Below are positions 1-10,599 of a DNA stretch of 64,000 nucleotides, in pieces. The first letter of the stretch is position 1. The number at the start of each line of letters is the position of its first letter. Made by a program: the position numbers and the translations under genes. The notes beneath the pieces were generated by a model. That model did not search any database. It was not told the origin of the DNA and saw nothing but the letters and a program-made list of their open reading frames with translations. The DNA is from Varroa destructor (taxonomy: Eukaryota; Arthropoda; Arachnida; Mesostigmata; Varroidae): the NCBI RefSeq assembly GCF_002443255.2, contig NW_019211456.1:41183435-41247434 (forward strand), read 5' to 3'.

Positions 1-136
1 CTCGACTGCAACGGACGATTATACAAAACGAAATTCGAAAAAAGACGCCACGAACAAAAGCGGCCATTAGCAGTTCAACACATTGTACAGGACCATATAT
101 ACGTGTATATATATTTTCTTGTGACTATTGAGAAAT

Positions 137-142
137 AATAAA
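137..142 (+). terminator. Possible poly(A) signal of an upstream gene
   Basis: The hexamer AATAAA occurs here on the + strand, about 70 bases upstream of a core-promoter-like cluster. It could be the cleavage signal of a gene ending left of the window. A single hexamer in AT-rich DNA is weak evidence, and no coding sequence upstream is visible to support it. Confidence 0.12.
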
Positions 143-207
143 ACTTTTAAGTGGCCCTATCTACGTACAGTGCCGCCGTCTGTCTTCACAACCTATTTGG
201 CCGGCTT

Positions 208-268
208 TATATAAACATCGACTCTGTTAGTCAGTCAGTCAGTCAGTCAGTCTGTCTGTCGCCAGACC
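208..268 (+). promoter_or_regulatory. Candidate core promoter: TATA, Inr and DPE-like motifs
   Basis: TATATAAA starts at 208. A run of five TCAG units begins at 231 and offers several arthropod-type initiators (TCAGT). If the A at 237 is +1, the TATA box starts 29 bases upstream, and AGACC falls exactly at +28 to +32 (264-268), matching the DPE consensus RGWYV. Seeing all three at standard distances, followed by open triplet-rich sequence, makes a real start site plausible. The TCAG repeat allows other choices of +1, so the fit is partly made by the repeat. Known: TATA/Inr/DPE spacing from insect promoters. Inferred: that this applies here. Confidence 0.4.
231..260 (+). repeat. TCAG/TCTG tetranucleotide repeat
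   Basis: Five perfect TCAG units (231-250) are followed by TCTG units. The repeat overlaps the proposed initiator, so unit-number variation would move or multiply possible start sites. Confidence 0.9.
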
Positions 269-342
269 GAGCAGGGGAGCCCGAGGCGAATCGCTGAAAA
301 GCGCACAAAACAGCAATATCAGCAGTGATTGGCTTGACCTGT

Positions 343-537
343 ATGAATAAAAAAAAATTAAAAAAGGAAATTAAGGCCTCTCACACTACTACTACTACTA
401 CTACTGCTGTTGCTACGACAGCGATCGTAACCAAGACAACATCCGAGCGCCACCCGAACAAGCGTTCGCGGGAGCGACCCAACGTAGTCGACCATCCTCC
501 ACTGGCTGCTGATGACCAACCGGCTATATGCGCATAG
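343..537 (+). CDS. Candidate 5' exon frame, Lys-rich then poly-Thr; unrecognised
   Basis: From the ATG at 343 a 64-residue frame begins MNKKKLKKEIKASH, continues with seven threonines encoded by (ACT)7 at 385-405, then a charged segment with SERHPNKRSRERP, and ends with TAG at 535-537. The frame may also be open from 325. It lies about 105 bases downstream of the proposed start site. A possible donor (atag|gtgata) coincides with the stop, and a strong acceptor (pyrimidine run ending cccccgcag) follows at 658, so the stop may be removed or reached differently after splicing. It resembles no family I know. It could equally be a small upstream frame inside a long 5' leader. Confidence 0.3.
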   Translation: MNKKKLKKEIKASHTTTTTTTAVATTAIVTKTTSERHPNKRSRERPNVVDHPPLAADDQPAICA

Positions 538-658
538 GTGATACGAAACAAAGCGATTGTCGATTATGCTTTTCTCTTCATTTGCTCGTCGTTTTTGATC
601 TTTCTGTCTCCCTTTGGGTTGCTCGCTCGTCCTTTTTGCTTCCACTGTTCCCCCGCAG

Positions 659-779
659 GCGTAGTTATGAAAGTACCTCAACCGCCGCCATTGAGCGTCT
701 GTTCATATATTTGCGTCCATATTTCTATGCATGTTTGTGTGTCTGCGTGTGTCTCTGCCCGGAACGAGCTACACAGTCG
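659..779 (+). CDS. Candidate short exon bounded by strong splice signals
   Basis: On the + strand a long pyrimidine stretch ends in cccccgcag at 650-658, and GTGAGT starts at 780. The 121-base interval between them is open in at least one frame, which includes MKVPQPPPLS followed by Cys/Val-rich sequence from a TGTGTG-rich stretch. The splice signals are the main evidence; the residue composition in the second half is not convincing. With the preceding candidate exon (343-537) it would define an intron of about 120 bases. It may be non-coding leader. Confidence 0.25.
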
Positions 780-783
780 GTGA

Positions 784-1095
784 GTCAGGCTGATCACACT
801 GGCGACAACAGACGCGAACAGCTCTAATACTTCAAGCAGCAGTAGCGGTGGAGCAATTTATTTCAAGGCTTACAAAGCACCGACGGAAGCGGCGGCGGCG
901 GCGGCGGCGGCGGCAGCAACAACAGCGCCGTCGCCATCACTGCTAGCAACAAGAACAGGCATATACGTTGGCACTAATGATGCCATCATGGCCACCAGCA
1001 TGGGCGGCAGTAGCGGCAGCGCCGTACCAGAGCAAGCCGATCCAGAGGCAGGGAGAGAATCAAGACACTGCCCGATTGCTCTACCATATGTATAG
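784..1095 (+). CDS. Candidate exon with poly-Ala tract; unrecognised
   Basis: One frame is open from the base after a TGA (781-783) to TAG at 1093-1095, 103 codons. It reads plausibly as protein throughout: a Ser/Asn-rich start, GGAIYFKAYKAPTE, a poly-alanine run from (GCG)n at 888-912, then TRTGIYVGTNDAIMATSMGG and a Pro/Glu-rich end. The only in-frame ATGs are late (988, 1000), and the ATG at 988 has a good context (atcATGG). No family is recognised. The sense-strand triplet runs and sensible composition argue for coding or for a long 5' leader of the promoter at 208-268. A possible donor, AAG|GTAAAA, occurs near 1232. Confidence 0.35.
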   Translation, partial: VRLITLATTDANSSNTSSSSSGGAIYFKAYKAPTEAAAAAAAAAATTAPSPSLLATRTGIYVGTNDAIMATSMGGSSGSAVPEQADPEAGRESRHCPIALPYV

Positions 1096-1418
1096 GGTGT
1101 AGAGTAGCAGTGCCCAGAAGTATATGAGATACTACTTATTTATTGGGGTTGACTAGCTCGCCGGCAGACTGCGCAGACAAAATAATAGCCATTGCTTATA
1201 TACAATAAGATGACAGCGCACGATACAGTAAGGTAAAAAGTGAGAGAGAGACTTCCAGCAAGCGAAAATGATCGTATAACAACGTTTATCTAATTTAATA
1301 ACCGGAAGTTTATTTTTGTGAATATATATATATTGTGACTATTTTCAGTCGTTGTTCTAGAGTGGGTTTCATGTTCACGTCTGATAGAATTGTTAGAGTC
1401 GTCTCAAAGTGAACTTAC

Positions 1419-1472
1419 CTGCCAGAAACGCTGAGGACGGCTGTTGTGCATTTGGTAAAATATCTGGGTCAG
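1419..1472 (-). CDS. Candidate 54-base internal exon (minus strand)
   Basis: On the minus strand GTAAGT (complement of 1413-1418) directly follows CAG, giving the full CAG|GTAAGT donor consensus. Upstream an acceptor ending ctgtag lies at 1473 and beyond. The 54-base interval is open and can be read ADPDILPNAQQPSSAFLA in one phase. It is a whole number of codons. The acceptor has a poor pyrimidine tract. Perfect donors also occur by chance, so this is only a candidate. Confidence 0.25.
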
Positions 1473-1499
1473 CTACAGTTCTCTTTTGTAGTAATGATA

Positions 1500-4400
1500 T
1501 GGTCGAGCTAATGACTAAACGTGTTTACATTTTTTAATACTGGAAGACATTTATCCTGTTTATGTGTCTATTGTATTTCCTTTACAATCCATCGCACACC
1601 TTTCGACGGATTACCTTCGTCACATGCGGTAGGCGGGCCGTACACCGGTCTCTGCTTCCAATCAATTTTTTCGGCTAGAATTTTAGCAGTTCCTAGCTTC
1701 GCCATCACCGATGCGCCAGGCAGTACAAGCCGATACAGGTTCCTCCATCATTTTGGGGTAAATGACATATTAAATTAGATCCTACTCCCATTATATGTAT
1801 ATGTATAAGATAACCTTATGTAGACACCATCAGTTATTTATCCTTATACCATCATATTAGAGCGCGGTCGTAGATAAGCCTTGTGCTTGTTTTACAATAA
1901 CTAATCAAAAATAATGGTCTCAGATGAATCTATATTCAATTCGGGTTATACTTGCAGGACCTGAACCTACAGAATATGTCTCTAAAGAGATTTGTTCCGG
2001 CTGTATTTTTTGCAATATACTACTTCAAGGCGTTTATAAGGCCCTAGCCCATTAGATGCAACAGTTAGATGTACTGACACACAGTTTTAGATATTTTTGT
2101 TTATCTATCGTCGGATTGCGCGTGCCGAACTACACTGGTTTTGTACAAAACGATCATCTGCCTTTCTGTCTCTATATTGCCTAATCTGGGTTATTTTCTT
2201 CACCGCTGACCTTACGGCCCAGCTGTGTCATCACAATACAGTTAAGGTAGAAAACGCTAGTCTGTTAAGCCTAAGGTTGTTACCTACCTTTAGCAGGTTG
2301 GGTACGCGCATCGCTTTGCAAGGGTGTTACCTCTTTCAAGATATTTTCGTTCAAAGTTCTATTTATCCTCTATCATTCCAAGCCGGTCACAAGCTCCCTT
2401 AGGCCTTTTTATACATAATTCCTACCTTTATCTCTATTGGAGTTCCTCGTAAAATGACGCGTAATTGAGTGATTAACGTCATAGCGATGGGTTCCTGCAA
2501 TATAATGCCCGTAGTGAAATCTCTTTTTATGGAAAGAAGCTCTTTCGATATATTTAGACACGCCTGACACGTGCATATCAATTTAATATGTACTGTAATT
2601 TCTACAGCCCCAAAAAAGTCCGATGTAGCTAATGTGCGGTTTTTCGTCTTGAATGCCTAGATGAAACTTACCAAAGTTCATGAAGTAAAAGTTTATTTTA
2701 CTTAACAGCAGTTTAACGGCATTTTGTTTCGCGAATTAGGTCAAGATGGCTTGACAATCGTTTCGCTAGGTAATCCATTGATGAACCTTGATAACAGTCG
2801 TAAGTCACAAACGAATCGGTATCTAATCTCTAGAAGCTGATACCTAGCCAGTCAAAAGCTGACTGGAGTAACTATGCTTAATCAATTCGCTCTCCGGCTG
2901 ATTTTAATCTTGTTCTATGAAGATCACTTCCTCCTTGAAGACTTCATATTTCACGTATGTGTGTATTAGTACTTCCTCGAAACGTCTATCGGTACGCCAC
3001 AATTCTCTAAACCGACGTCAACGAGCATCACACCGTGATGTCTGCTGGACCTATTCTTATTATCGCAGACTTTAGTACAGTAGAATTTCGCTTTTATACG
3101 ATCATTTTACCTTAAGGTATACATCCGTTCACCGAGCCGTACGTGCTCCTTCTTCGCATTCGCGGCGTTCAAGAATAAACCTATATATCTCGTCCTACGT
3201 GTACACTCAAACGTAACATGTGCACGAATTCTATTATTATAATGTTGAGCAGATAGGGTTGGAAGGTTTCATTTTAGTTTCCCTCCCTTTTCCTTTCTCT
3301 ATCACCCCAGCTTTCAATATATATGTTTTATCACTTGGAGATATTATATGCGTTGCTTGTTGGCAAAGGCCATCGAGTTGAAACGACCCGGGACCATGCT
3401 GGGCCCAACGATCGGTGAACTAGCCATCTACCAAACCTAATAAGTGTAATATTCATTTAGTGAATTCACGTCCATAGGCTCTCGTACAGCGACCCCGAAC
3501 TACCGGCGAACTACCACCGGCTGTACTCGCATAGGCTATACACAAATCGCCCGTATGTTGCTTTTACACAACGTGTACATATCAAGCCGTACAACCGTGC
3601 TCTATGTGTCTAATAGCAGCTACCTGCCTTTTCGTTTGTCTGTGTATATATATGAGCGTTTGTATGTAGCCTTTTACCGTACATCTGTGAATATAATTAT
3701 TAATTGTTGTGCTGTCATGCAATTTTCGTAATTGAGCGACATTATTGCCTTTCGTCGTCGGCCCCTCAGTCGTTTGTACCCCGCTCTATTTCCACTTCTG
3801 TGTTCCTCTTTGAGGGTAAAAATGTAAAGGTAAAAAAAAAGAGCGCTCAATACTGACATTCTGAGTGTGCAAGCGACTCCTGTACAGACAGCGACTGAAC
3901 CTTCCGTCTGGATCTGAAAGAATGACAACAAAACGAAGACCACGGACACAGATGGTAAATGAGGTACCGACTTTTTTCTGGGGAGCAGGGGCTGCTCTCA
4001 TGGCTCGTTGACGCTTGGGGGCTACAGTGTTGATGCAACTACATATATAGTGCCTGCACTATCAGGTAGAGGCGAGGGGTGAAGCTTGCTTTAAAGTCTA
4101 TGTATACCTGTAGTAGCTCATGGATACAAGCTGCTAGCCCGCTTGAGGTTTTTAGCCCAGTCCATAGCAATAACGGTACGGTATCGTAGATAATGCGGAG
4201 ATAGACTAGCAGCCGTGCATAACATTCTATGTATACGCCGCGCTACGCATAGGGACGTACCCATGAACTGCGAAAAGAAAGTGCAAGTTACTCGTGTATT
4301 TGTACGTACCAAGTACTAGGCGTAGTGCAGACGTATTACACGAAACCGGAGGGAGAAGGCAAAAGAGTGAGGGAGAGAGAAAGAATAAAAGTAAAATACT

Positions 4401-4550
4401 ACAAAAGTGAAACCGTAAGCTCCATTGACAATGTTCGGTGGAGGCAGCTGTCGGTGCCGTTACGTACTCATGCGCGCTTCAGCAACAGACGACAGCCCTC
4501 GTGGTAGTGTAGCTCTATTGGGCTCGTAAAGTGGCCCCGGGCTGTTTTTG
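1500..4550. other. No supported gene
   Basis: AT-leaning sequence with only short frames of unconvincing composition on both strands. I see no repeat family, RNA gene or promoter cluster that stands out. Probably intron or intergenic DNA. Confidence 0.5.
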
Positions 4551-4553
4551 CAG

Positions 4554-5059
4554 GCAACGCTATGTCTTGTGGCATATATGTCGGTGCGTACGGTTAACCA
4601 CACAAATTCGTACTAATGGCGGCTGCTGCAGCTCGTAGTGATCATAGCGACGACAGCGACGACGATGAGGATGTTGTCCTTGTCGGTGGCGATAGTGATA
4701 ATGATGACGGCACTGATGCAAATAACGGTCTCGTTTGCATGGTGCTGAGTAGTGGAAACGCGAAGCATAACCATACCACTCATCTCGTGGTACTTACAGA
4801 CCGACAGATAAATGGACGACAAAGAAAAGGGCCAACGAGCGTACGCGATGTCCGCGTGTACATGAAATATGCACAGCAGCACAGCTACTCACTGTGCAGA
4901 ACGCCTAGACCGGAAACCGCAATGCTGACGATGACTGCCTACCTGATGGCGACACCTATATGGCAACAACAGCGCTGCTTGTCTTCTGTCTATCCATCCA
5001 TCTTATTTCACTGCCCGTACCATACCGAAGCAGCAGCAGCGGTGTTACCGATGAGATAA
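4554..5059 (+). CDS. Candidate exon encoding an Ala/Asp/Ser-rich protein; unrecognised
   Basis: A pyrimidine tract ending tttttgcag at 4545-4553 is a good + strand acceptor. An ATG at 4616 (context ctaATGG) opens 147 codons to 5059. The N-terminus is poly-Ala then strongly acidic (SDDSDDDEDVVL, DSDNDDGTDANN), followed by a more mixed stretch with DRQINGRQRKGPTSVRDVRV and another Ala run. Acidic Ser/Asp tracts are common in nuclear proteins but identify none. The acidic run comes from GAC/GAT triplet repeats, so the open frame may partly reflect simple sequence. No strong donor was found at the end. Confidence 0.3.
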
Positions 5060-5599
5060 CAGATCATTGGCGGAGATGGTCGCTAGGTCATTATTTCAAA
5101 AGACGAAGAGAAATGCTGCTTAAACGTGGGTCCCCTAAACAATCGCACAACACCGCCTACCCTATTCCTATGACAGTTGGCCATGCAAGACGTACGGCAC
5201 GCATGCCCAGGAATTTGACGTCAGGCTGTGGCAGCTTTTTGAAGTGCCAGCAGCAGCGAAATGACTGAACCACTTCACAAAAAGTTTCAGCCTTGTGAAG
5301 ATTATACGATGATATGTGACGGCGACCGTGCGAGAGCAGTGAGTTTCGAATGTGCTCTTTGTGTATTTGCGTCTATGGGTCTTGTCAAGCCACCGCCTCG
5401 ACATGTACAAACTATGTACATACTTGATTACTATGTTGAAAGCGTTTGATGTTTTTGGCCACAGACAGGCTCAGCGCTTAAGAGACATAGAACGAAGGCG
5501 AGACGAAATCATTGAAAACGTACAACTATTTGTGAAGTCGATGAAAACAGAAAGAAACGTATGAAAAAGGGAAGGCATATCTATTTATGACAATTTTAT

Positions 5600-7700
5600 C
5601 AAAAATCCAAAGAATATAAGTCATTAATTAAGACGATTCTTCAGAGGTGCATCTACCAAATAATGGAACAACTCATATAGTTTTCAATTTCATCCCAGGA
5701 AGGCGAATTCCTATGAATACTATTACGGGTCATTATTTCGTATTCTACCGATTCTATCTCTATGTACTCTAATAGAATTAGCCAGCTGAATCTGAACAGC
5801 TGAGCCATAATAAAAACGCCCAACGACAGGAATCGAGAGATTTACAATACGAATAGAGGCATCAGTGTGAGTACAATATGTTTATCGGCTATGTGATCGA
5901 TCAGTTTATGACCTGTAAATACAGAAACCATTATCTCGTCCCACTCACCTTCATACAGGAAGCTAAGGCCCTCTACTGTTTGAAGTGAACGCAAGTGGAG
6001 TGCTCTATCTTTGATATGTACCCCATCTAACTCCTAGCCAGCTAAAGCAACCGCAACAATAAGAACAATACGAGGGGATCGAGTTGTCAAAGCTGATTGA
6101 GGATATTGAAAAGGACGGGACAAGTTACGTTGGCGACTTTGTCCTGCAGTGCCGCCTTCATTTGAAAAAAGATTTCTATCATTTCGTTACAAAGCATTCT
6201 AATCAATGTATCCCTGTGTTGTCAATGTTATTAGCCTGCTGCGTTGTGTGGTAACCTTCCTCTTTCTATGCAGGAAGTAACGTATGGTCACCTCGCTGTT
6301 GATCTTTTCCTACCGAATTTTCTTACGATGTCGCTGTCTGTTACAGTTTTCCTCGCAGATCTCTTGCAATTGAATCATTGGCCGTGTTATATAACACACG
6401 CGGCTCTAATATTGGCCTAGCAAAAACAAACCACTCTAAACTGGGTTGAGATTCGTTTGTATCATTATCTCACAAGACTGTCACAGGATCAGCGAAAGTC
6501 GCAACTAGAAATGTTTGACGAGACAACCTTAGGCCATTCCGGTAAAATGAATCGGTGATGACGCTTCTATCGCTTCCATATCTACCAACTTCCATTTTCC
6601 GCTATAGCCTCGAGACGCCTTTTTCTACACTGATTGCTAAATATTGGCTTCACATTTGGTCTCAACGTAGGAGTACTTAAATCACTATTCTGTGCGACCC
6701 GCCAACCGAAGTTGTCAACAATAGATTGAACTAGACATTGGTAATAAATTTATAGCATAGTCTTTCATACTTTTGAAATCTACCTGTCCGTTTGTCTGTC
6801 TGTCTGTTCTATCGACGCTCCTTCGGACTGCTACCACTATACGCTTGACTGCTGCAATGACTACACTGATGACTACGAATTGATCCGCGTGACGTTATTA
6901 TGGCTTGTCTTGGAAGGTCTCTTGGTATTCAGCGGTCGAACTTAGTAGGAATAAATGGCCTAGCTGGTCTTCAAAATAGCGTGTTAGCGTCCTGCTGGCG
7001 GTGGGCCGCCATTGCCCTCGCGGCCCATACATCGCTGAACAAATGAACGTCAATTTCGCTTGCGTATGGATGCGATATTCGAAATGATGATGATGACATA
7101 GCTTCATTAAGGCCGACCGAAGCTAGCCACCAGCTAAATAACCGTATCACAGCAGTGTCCTGCACGTTTGCCTTCCAGAATACATGTGAAGGGATTCTTG
7201 AAACTTGGACCCCCAAGTAAAATGAGCAAACAAATCGGAACGTTCACTCATAAGCTACGAACTAAACGCCATGATCATTTTACCAAAAATACTGCAAATG
7301 ACTCTTTGTCGCTTCCGAACACTTCGTGTCAGATGCAGTATATACACGCTAGTGGATCATTCTATGCATTCGTATCTACGAGTATATTATTCAGAGTATT
7401 CAAGTTTACTGCGTATTACGAGTCGAGCACAACGGAGCTCGTGTTGAAGATCGAAAAGTGGGAACAGCCCAATTGGACACGCTAAGCAGAAGATAAATGG
7501 TTTATATTATATGTATATATGTCATAATCTTTACAATTATCGAATCTCAAGCGTATTCGCATCAAGTGTTACACGTGTACGCCTTTATGGTGTCTTACAG
7601 AAACGTAGTGATTATCCATAAATTTGTCCCATAACTACCATTCCAAATACTATAAGTATCCATAAATAAGATGGGTAGTCCGAATCATGTTGATTCGGCT
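5600..7700. other. No supported gene
   Basis: Short frames on both strands without splice support or convincing composition. No repeats beyond short AT runs and a brief TCTG run near 6,790-6,807. Confidence 0.5.
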
Positions 7701-7743
7701 TGCTGTACGAGGCTGTAACTCCTGATTTGGATGTGTGCTATAC

Positions 7744-7989
7744 GCCACGAGGGTGACAAATCGGTGGGCGATACTAGTCGCGTCGATACGGATTAGAGAT
7801 CCGTGGTTCAGTCGTATCCTGCAACATGGCTATGAGGCGACTGAGCCAGGCATACTTCTTGTAATACTGACCGCTACCGTTCCGTCTAATTCCACAGTTA
7901 GGCTGTATGGCCGAGATAAGACGAAAGGCGGTACCAACACTCGGCCGATAGCGCGGTTCAACTCAAAGACCGCAGCAAAGGGATGGTAG
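7744..7989 (+). CDS. Candidate terminal coding segment; unrecognised
   Basis: A + strand frame of about 80 codons ends in TAG at 7987-7989. The composition is protein-like, with ILQHGYEATEPGILLVILTA, a hydrophobic stretch, then STVRLYGRDKTKGGTNTRP. No acceptor is clear, only a weak ..cacgag near 7,750. The alternation of hydrophobic strand and YGRDKTKGG loop loosely recalls beta-sandwich domains such as PLAT, but I see no diagnostic residue and do not assign it. Confidence 0.2.
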   Translation, partial: ATRVTNRWAILVASIRIRDPWFSRILQHGYEATEPGILLVILTATVPSNSTVRLYGRDKTKGGTNTRPIARFNSKTAAKGW

Positions 7990-8712
7990 CGGCTAGCCTT
8001 TTCTTTATTGGTACATTTCCTCCTTCTGGAAATCTTTGGAGAAATCTAGAAATCGAAATGGTGAGGGTTAATGTTTCTGTAAAAGGCGCAGCTCGGCGCA
8101 TATTGATTTACAAGGTAGATATACGGCCACTTCCTGCGTCGATCTAGCTTTTCGCATTTAGCGAATGCACCTGAATGCTATTTTAACGGAAGTATGCAAC
8201 AAAAAATAGGCTCCTTCAATAGGGCCCCCTGTCATGCCCACTACAATGCCTAGAAATATTGCTTCGTTCTGAGGAGAGCACAGAATCCTATCCAGGCTAA
8301 TACGTGTGCCCACCAAGCGAGTCACAACATCTTTTCTGGCCAGATTGCTCTCTGGACCGATCAAAGCGATTGTCGTTCAATATGGCGGCCATGATGAGTG
8401 GGTACCTGCGTGCGACTCTGTCTATATATTTGCATTGCCCTCTCTAGATATCCGTTTTTCCCCGATACTAGCAGTCCCCAAACAGAGGATATTACGTGAC
8501 AGCTGTCACTCGCCATTTTCTATCGTTCGTGCTCTCTGTACAGACTGAACCACAGCGGGAAGTGGCCGGCCGGTATTCGTCGATACGCGAAGCTAAACAC
8601 TTGACATTAAGCAAAACTGACCACAAACAGGCTTTCTAGGGGAGCCGACACCGGTCGGCAAGCTTATTGTCAATAGATGTTTAATACCGTCGAATGTCTA
8701 CTTAGTTAGCTG

Positions 8713-8762
<50 letters not shown>
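8713..8762. repeat. (TA)n microsatellite with palindromic ends
   Basis: About 23 TA units bounded by gttat and ataac, so the whole tract is self-complementary. Confidence 0.95.
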
Positions 8763-8769
8763 CGTCTAT

Positions 8770-10080
8770 TAAACTACGTTGGAGTAAACAACGGGGTGAG
8801 TGGGACTGAAAAAAAGCCATGATTGAACAGACCATATCAAAACATTCTTGTCTTGTGGTCATTTCAACATGTTCGACAGAATACGAGGAAGAGTCGAATC
8901 TATTCGGGTGTTCGTACACAGCTGGGAGGCCTGCTTACCTTATTTGTCTGTAATTGAAGGTTATTCCGATGTCCTTAGTAAATATGCTTTGAACGAAAAT
9001 ATTTTATGGCGGGCGTAGAGGATCGCAATTTTTGTACCAGTCGATCTTTCGAAAACTCCAGTTCGCTTTCACAAGGGAACAGTTTACGTTGGCAAAGGGA
9101 ATTGCATTCGTACTACAATTGTATTACGACAACAACCGTCTATGCGCCGAAGCGTTACGAAAACTCCAAAGCCATTTGGGATAATGAGTGCGCCTTTTGA
9201 TATCGGTTACGGGTAGCTTGTCAATGATTCCAGGAAACCGGTTTACTGCAGCATGACAGGCCACACACCGAAGCGGCACGGATTGCCTCCCAGGATAGGA
9301 GCAAAGATCGAAGTTATTCAATGAATAACACGCGTACGTGTAGACTCGACGTTGTATACAAAGAAAGCTGTTTTGTAAAAGAGGTTTGCGGCCAGTCTTG
9401 CATTTACACTTTCGCGACCATTCATGCAAGATACAGCTCGGTTGACGGGTACCAACGTACGTACAGACAGGGACAAATAAATGCGTGCATGGGTCCAGTG
9501 CAGAGATGACATGCTGGTCAAAATTTCACAGGATTGCGGCAAATACCTAGAACTGGGGCTCATTATTCGTAAACGAGGCGCACTCGTTAACCTTCGCTAA
9601 AAACGTATCGCTCGATTGACAATTCCTTCTAACGAACCTTATGCAGAGCCCAAAGGAAACACTTGCTTTGCCGGTGAGTCTACTTCTGACGACGGAAACT
9701 TCTCATGACCGCCACGCTTTCCGATTACCTCTTTGAGGGTTATCTAAACCATAAGGTTCATTGCAACAAACACGCAACTATTTACGAATTGAAAGACAAC
9801 AGCAAAGCCGAAGGCGAGTCTATAGATTATAAAATGCTTTTATTTGTTACTAAGTGAATTTATACTCGGCTGGTATCGTGTCAGCAAAGCTTATAAAGCC
9901 ATTAGACCAGGATTGTGCTCCATAAATCATCAAGAAGGGCTTCGGAAGGGGCTAAAAGCAAACTTACCTTAATCTGACCCTTATCGTTATAGAGCAATCA
10001 ATTCCTCCAAGGACACCCGAACACTTTGTATATGCATATTAGTAAATATATTAAAACTTGACAAGTTTGACGCTCTATTG
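8770..10080. other. No supported gene
   Basis: Several overlapping frames occur on both strands at 9,000-9,560, but none has clear splice sites and none outweighs its antisense partner. A minus-strand GGTAAGC donor-like site at 8,935-8,941 and an AAG|GTAAGT at 9,963-9,970 have no good exon upstream. Confidence 0.4.
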
Positions 10081-10191
10081 TTTTCTAATCAGATAGCGTT
10101 TCCCTTAATGATTTTACTCTTTGGCTATCATTTTTCTCAGTCGTACGTCGCAGATGACACCCTGCCTCCACTTGGACACAGACTTCTATAC

Positions 10192-10362
10192 CTTGCCTGC
10201 TGGTCCTATTTTTAAATAGTTCACCTACAGCCGGCGCTGCCACTGACACCATCGACTTGCCCCTGGGACTGCTGTCAAAAGTGTACAGCCGTACTATTTT
10301 CACTGCTAGCACCACACTCAATATATTCCACACAGATTTACCATTAGGCATCGCTTCGAACG
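10192..10362 (-). CDS. Candidate 171-base internal exon (minus strand)
   Basis: The acceptor reads ..cttaaacgtttcatag| with a branch-like cttaaac upstream (complement of 10,363 and beyond). The donor is CAAG|GTATAG (complement of 10,186-10,195). Between them the frame is open for 57 codons: FEAMPNGKSVWNILSVV, then VKIVRLYTFDSSPRGKSM and APAVGELFKNRTSRQ. The composition is that of a soluble protein with a hydrophobic strand. The frame stays open past the donor to 10,085, so the end is uncertain. A second minus-strand frame at 10,374-10,562 (FAKALRIKESAVAIYEAVAE) lies just upstream and could belong to the same gene, but it lacks a good donor. Family unknown. Confidence 0.35.
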
Positions 10363-10599
10363 CTATGAAACGTTTAAGTTATTCGATGACTCCGAACTCG
10401 ATGCCGGCGGGCTATGCCGCTGAGGGCTCGATGTCTCGCCATGAATATCAAACATGAAAGTTTGCTATAGGCAAGCTCTCGCCCGTCAAAGTTTTCAGCC
10501 ACCGCCTCGTAGATAGCAACCGCCGATTCTTTGATCCGCAATGCCTTAGCAAACCCCATCATCGTTCGCTGACCTGAGCCTCTCCCTGGATCTCTTTTG

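Noticed and set aside
4613..4882. Minus-strand frame rich in Ile/Val opposite the acidic Asp/Ser frame
   Set aside because: It is the antisense shadow of the GAC/GAT triplet run.
7744..7989. Loose similarity to a PLAT-type beta sandwich
   Set aside because: Only a general hydrophobic-loop pattern; no diagnostic residues.
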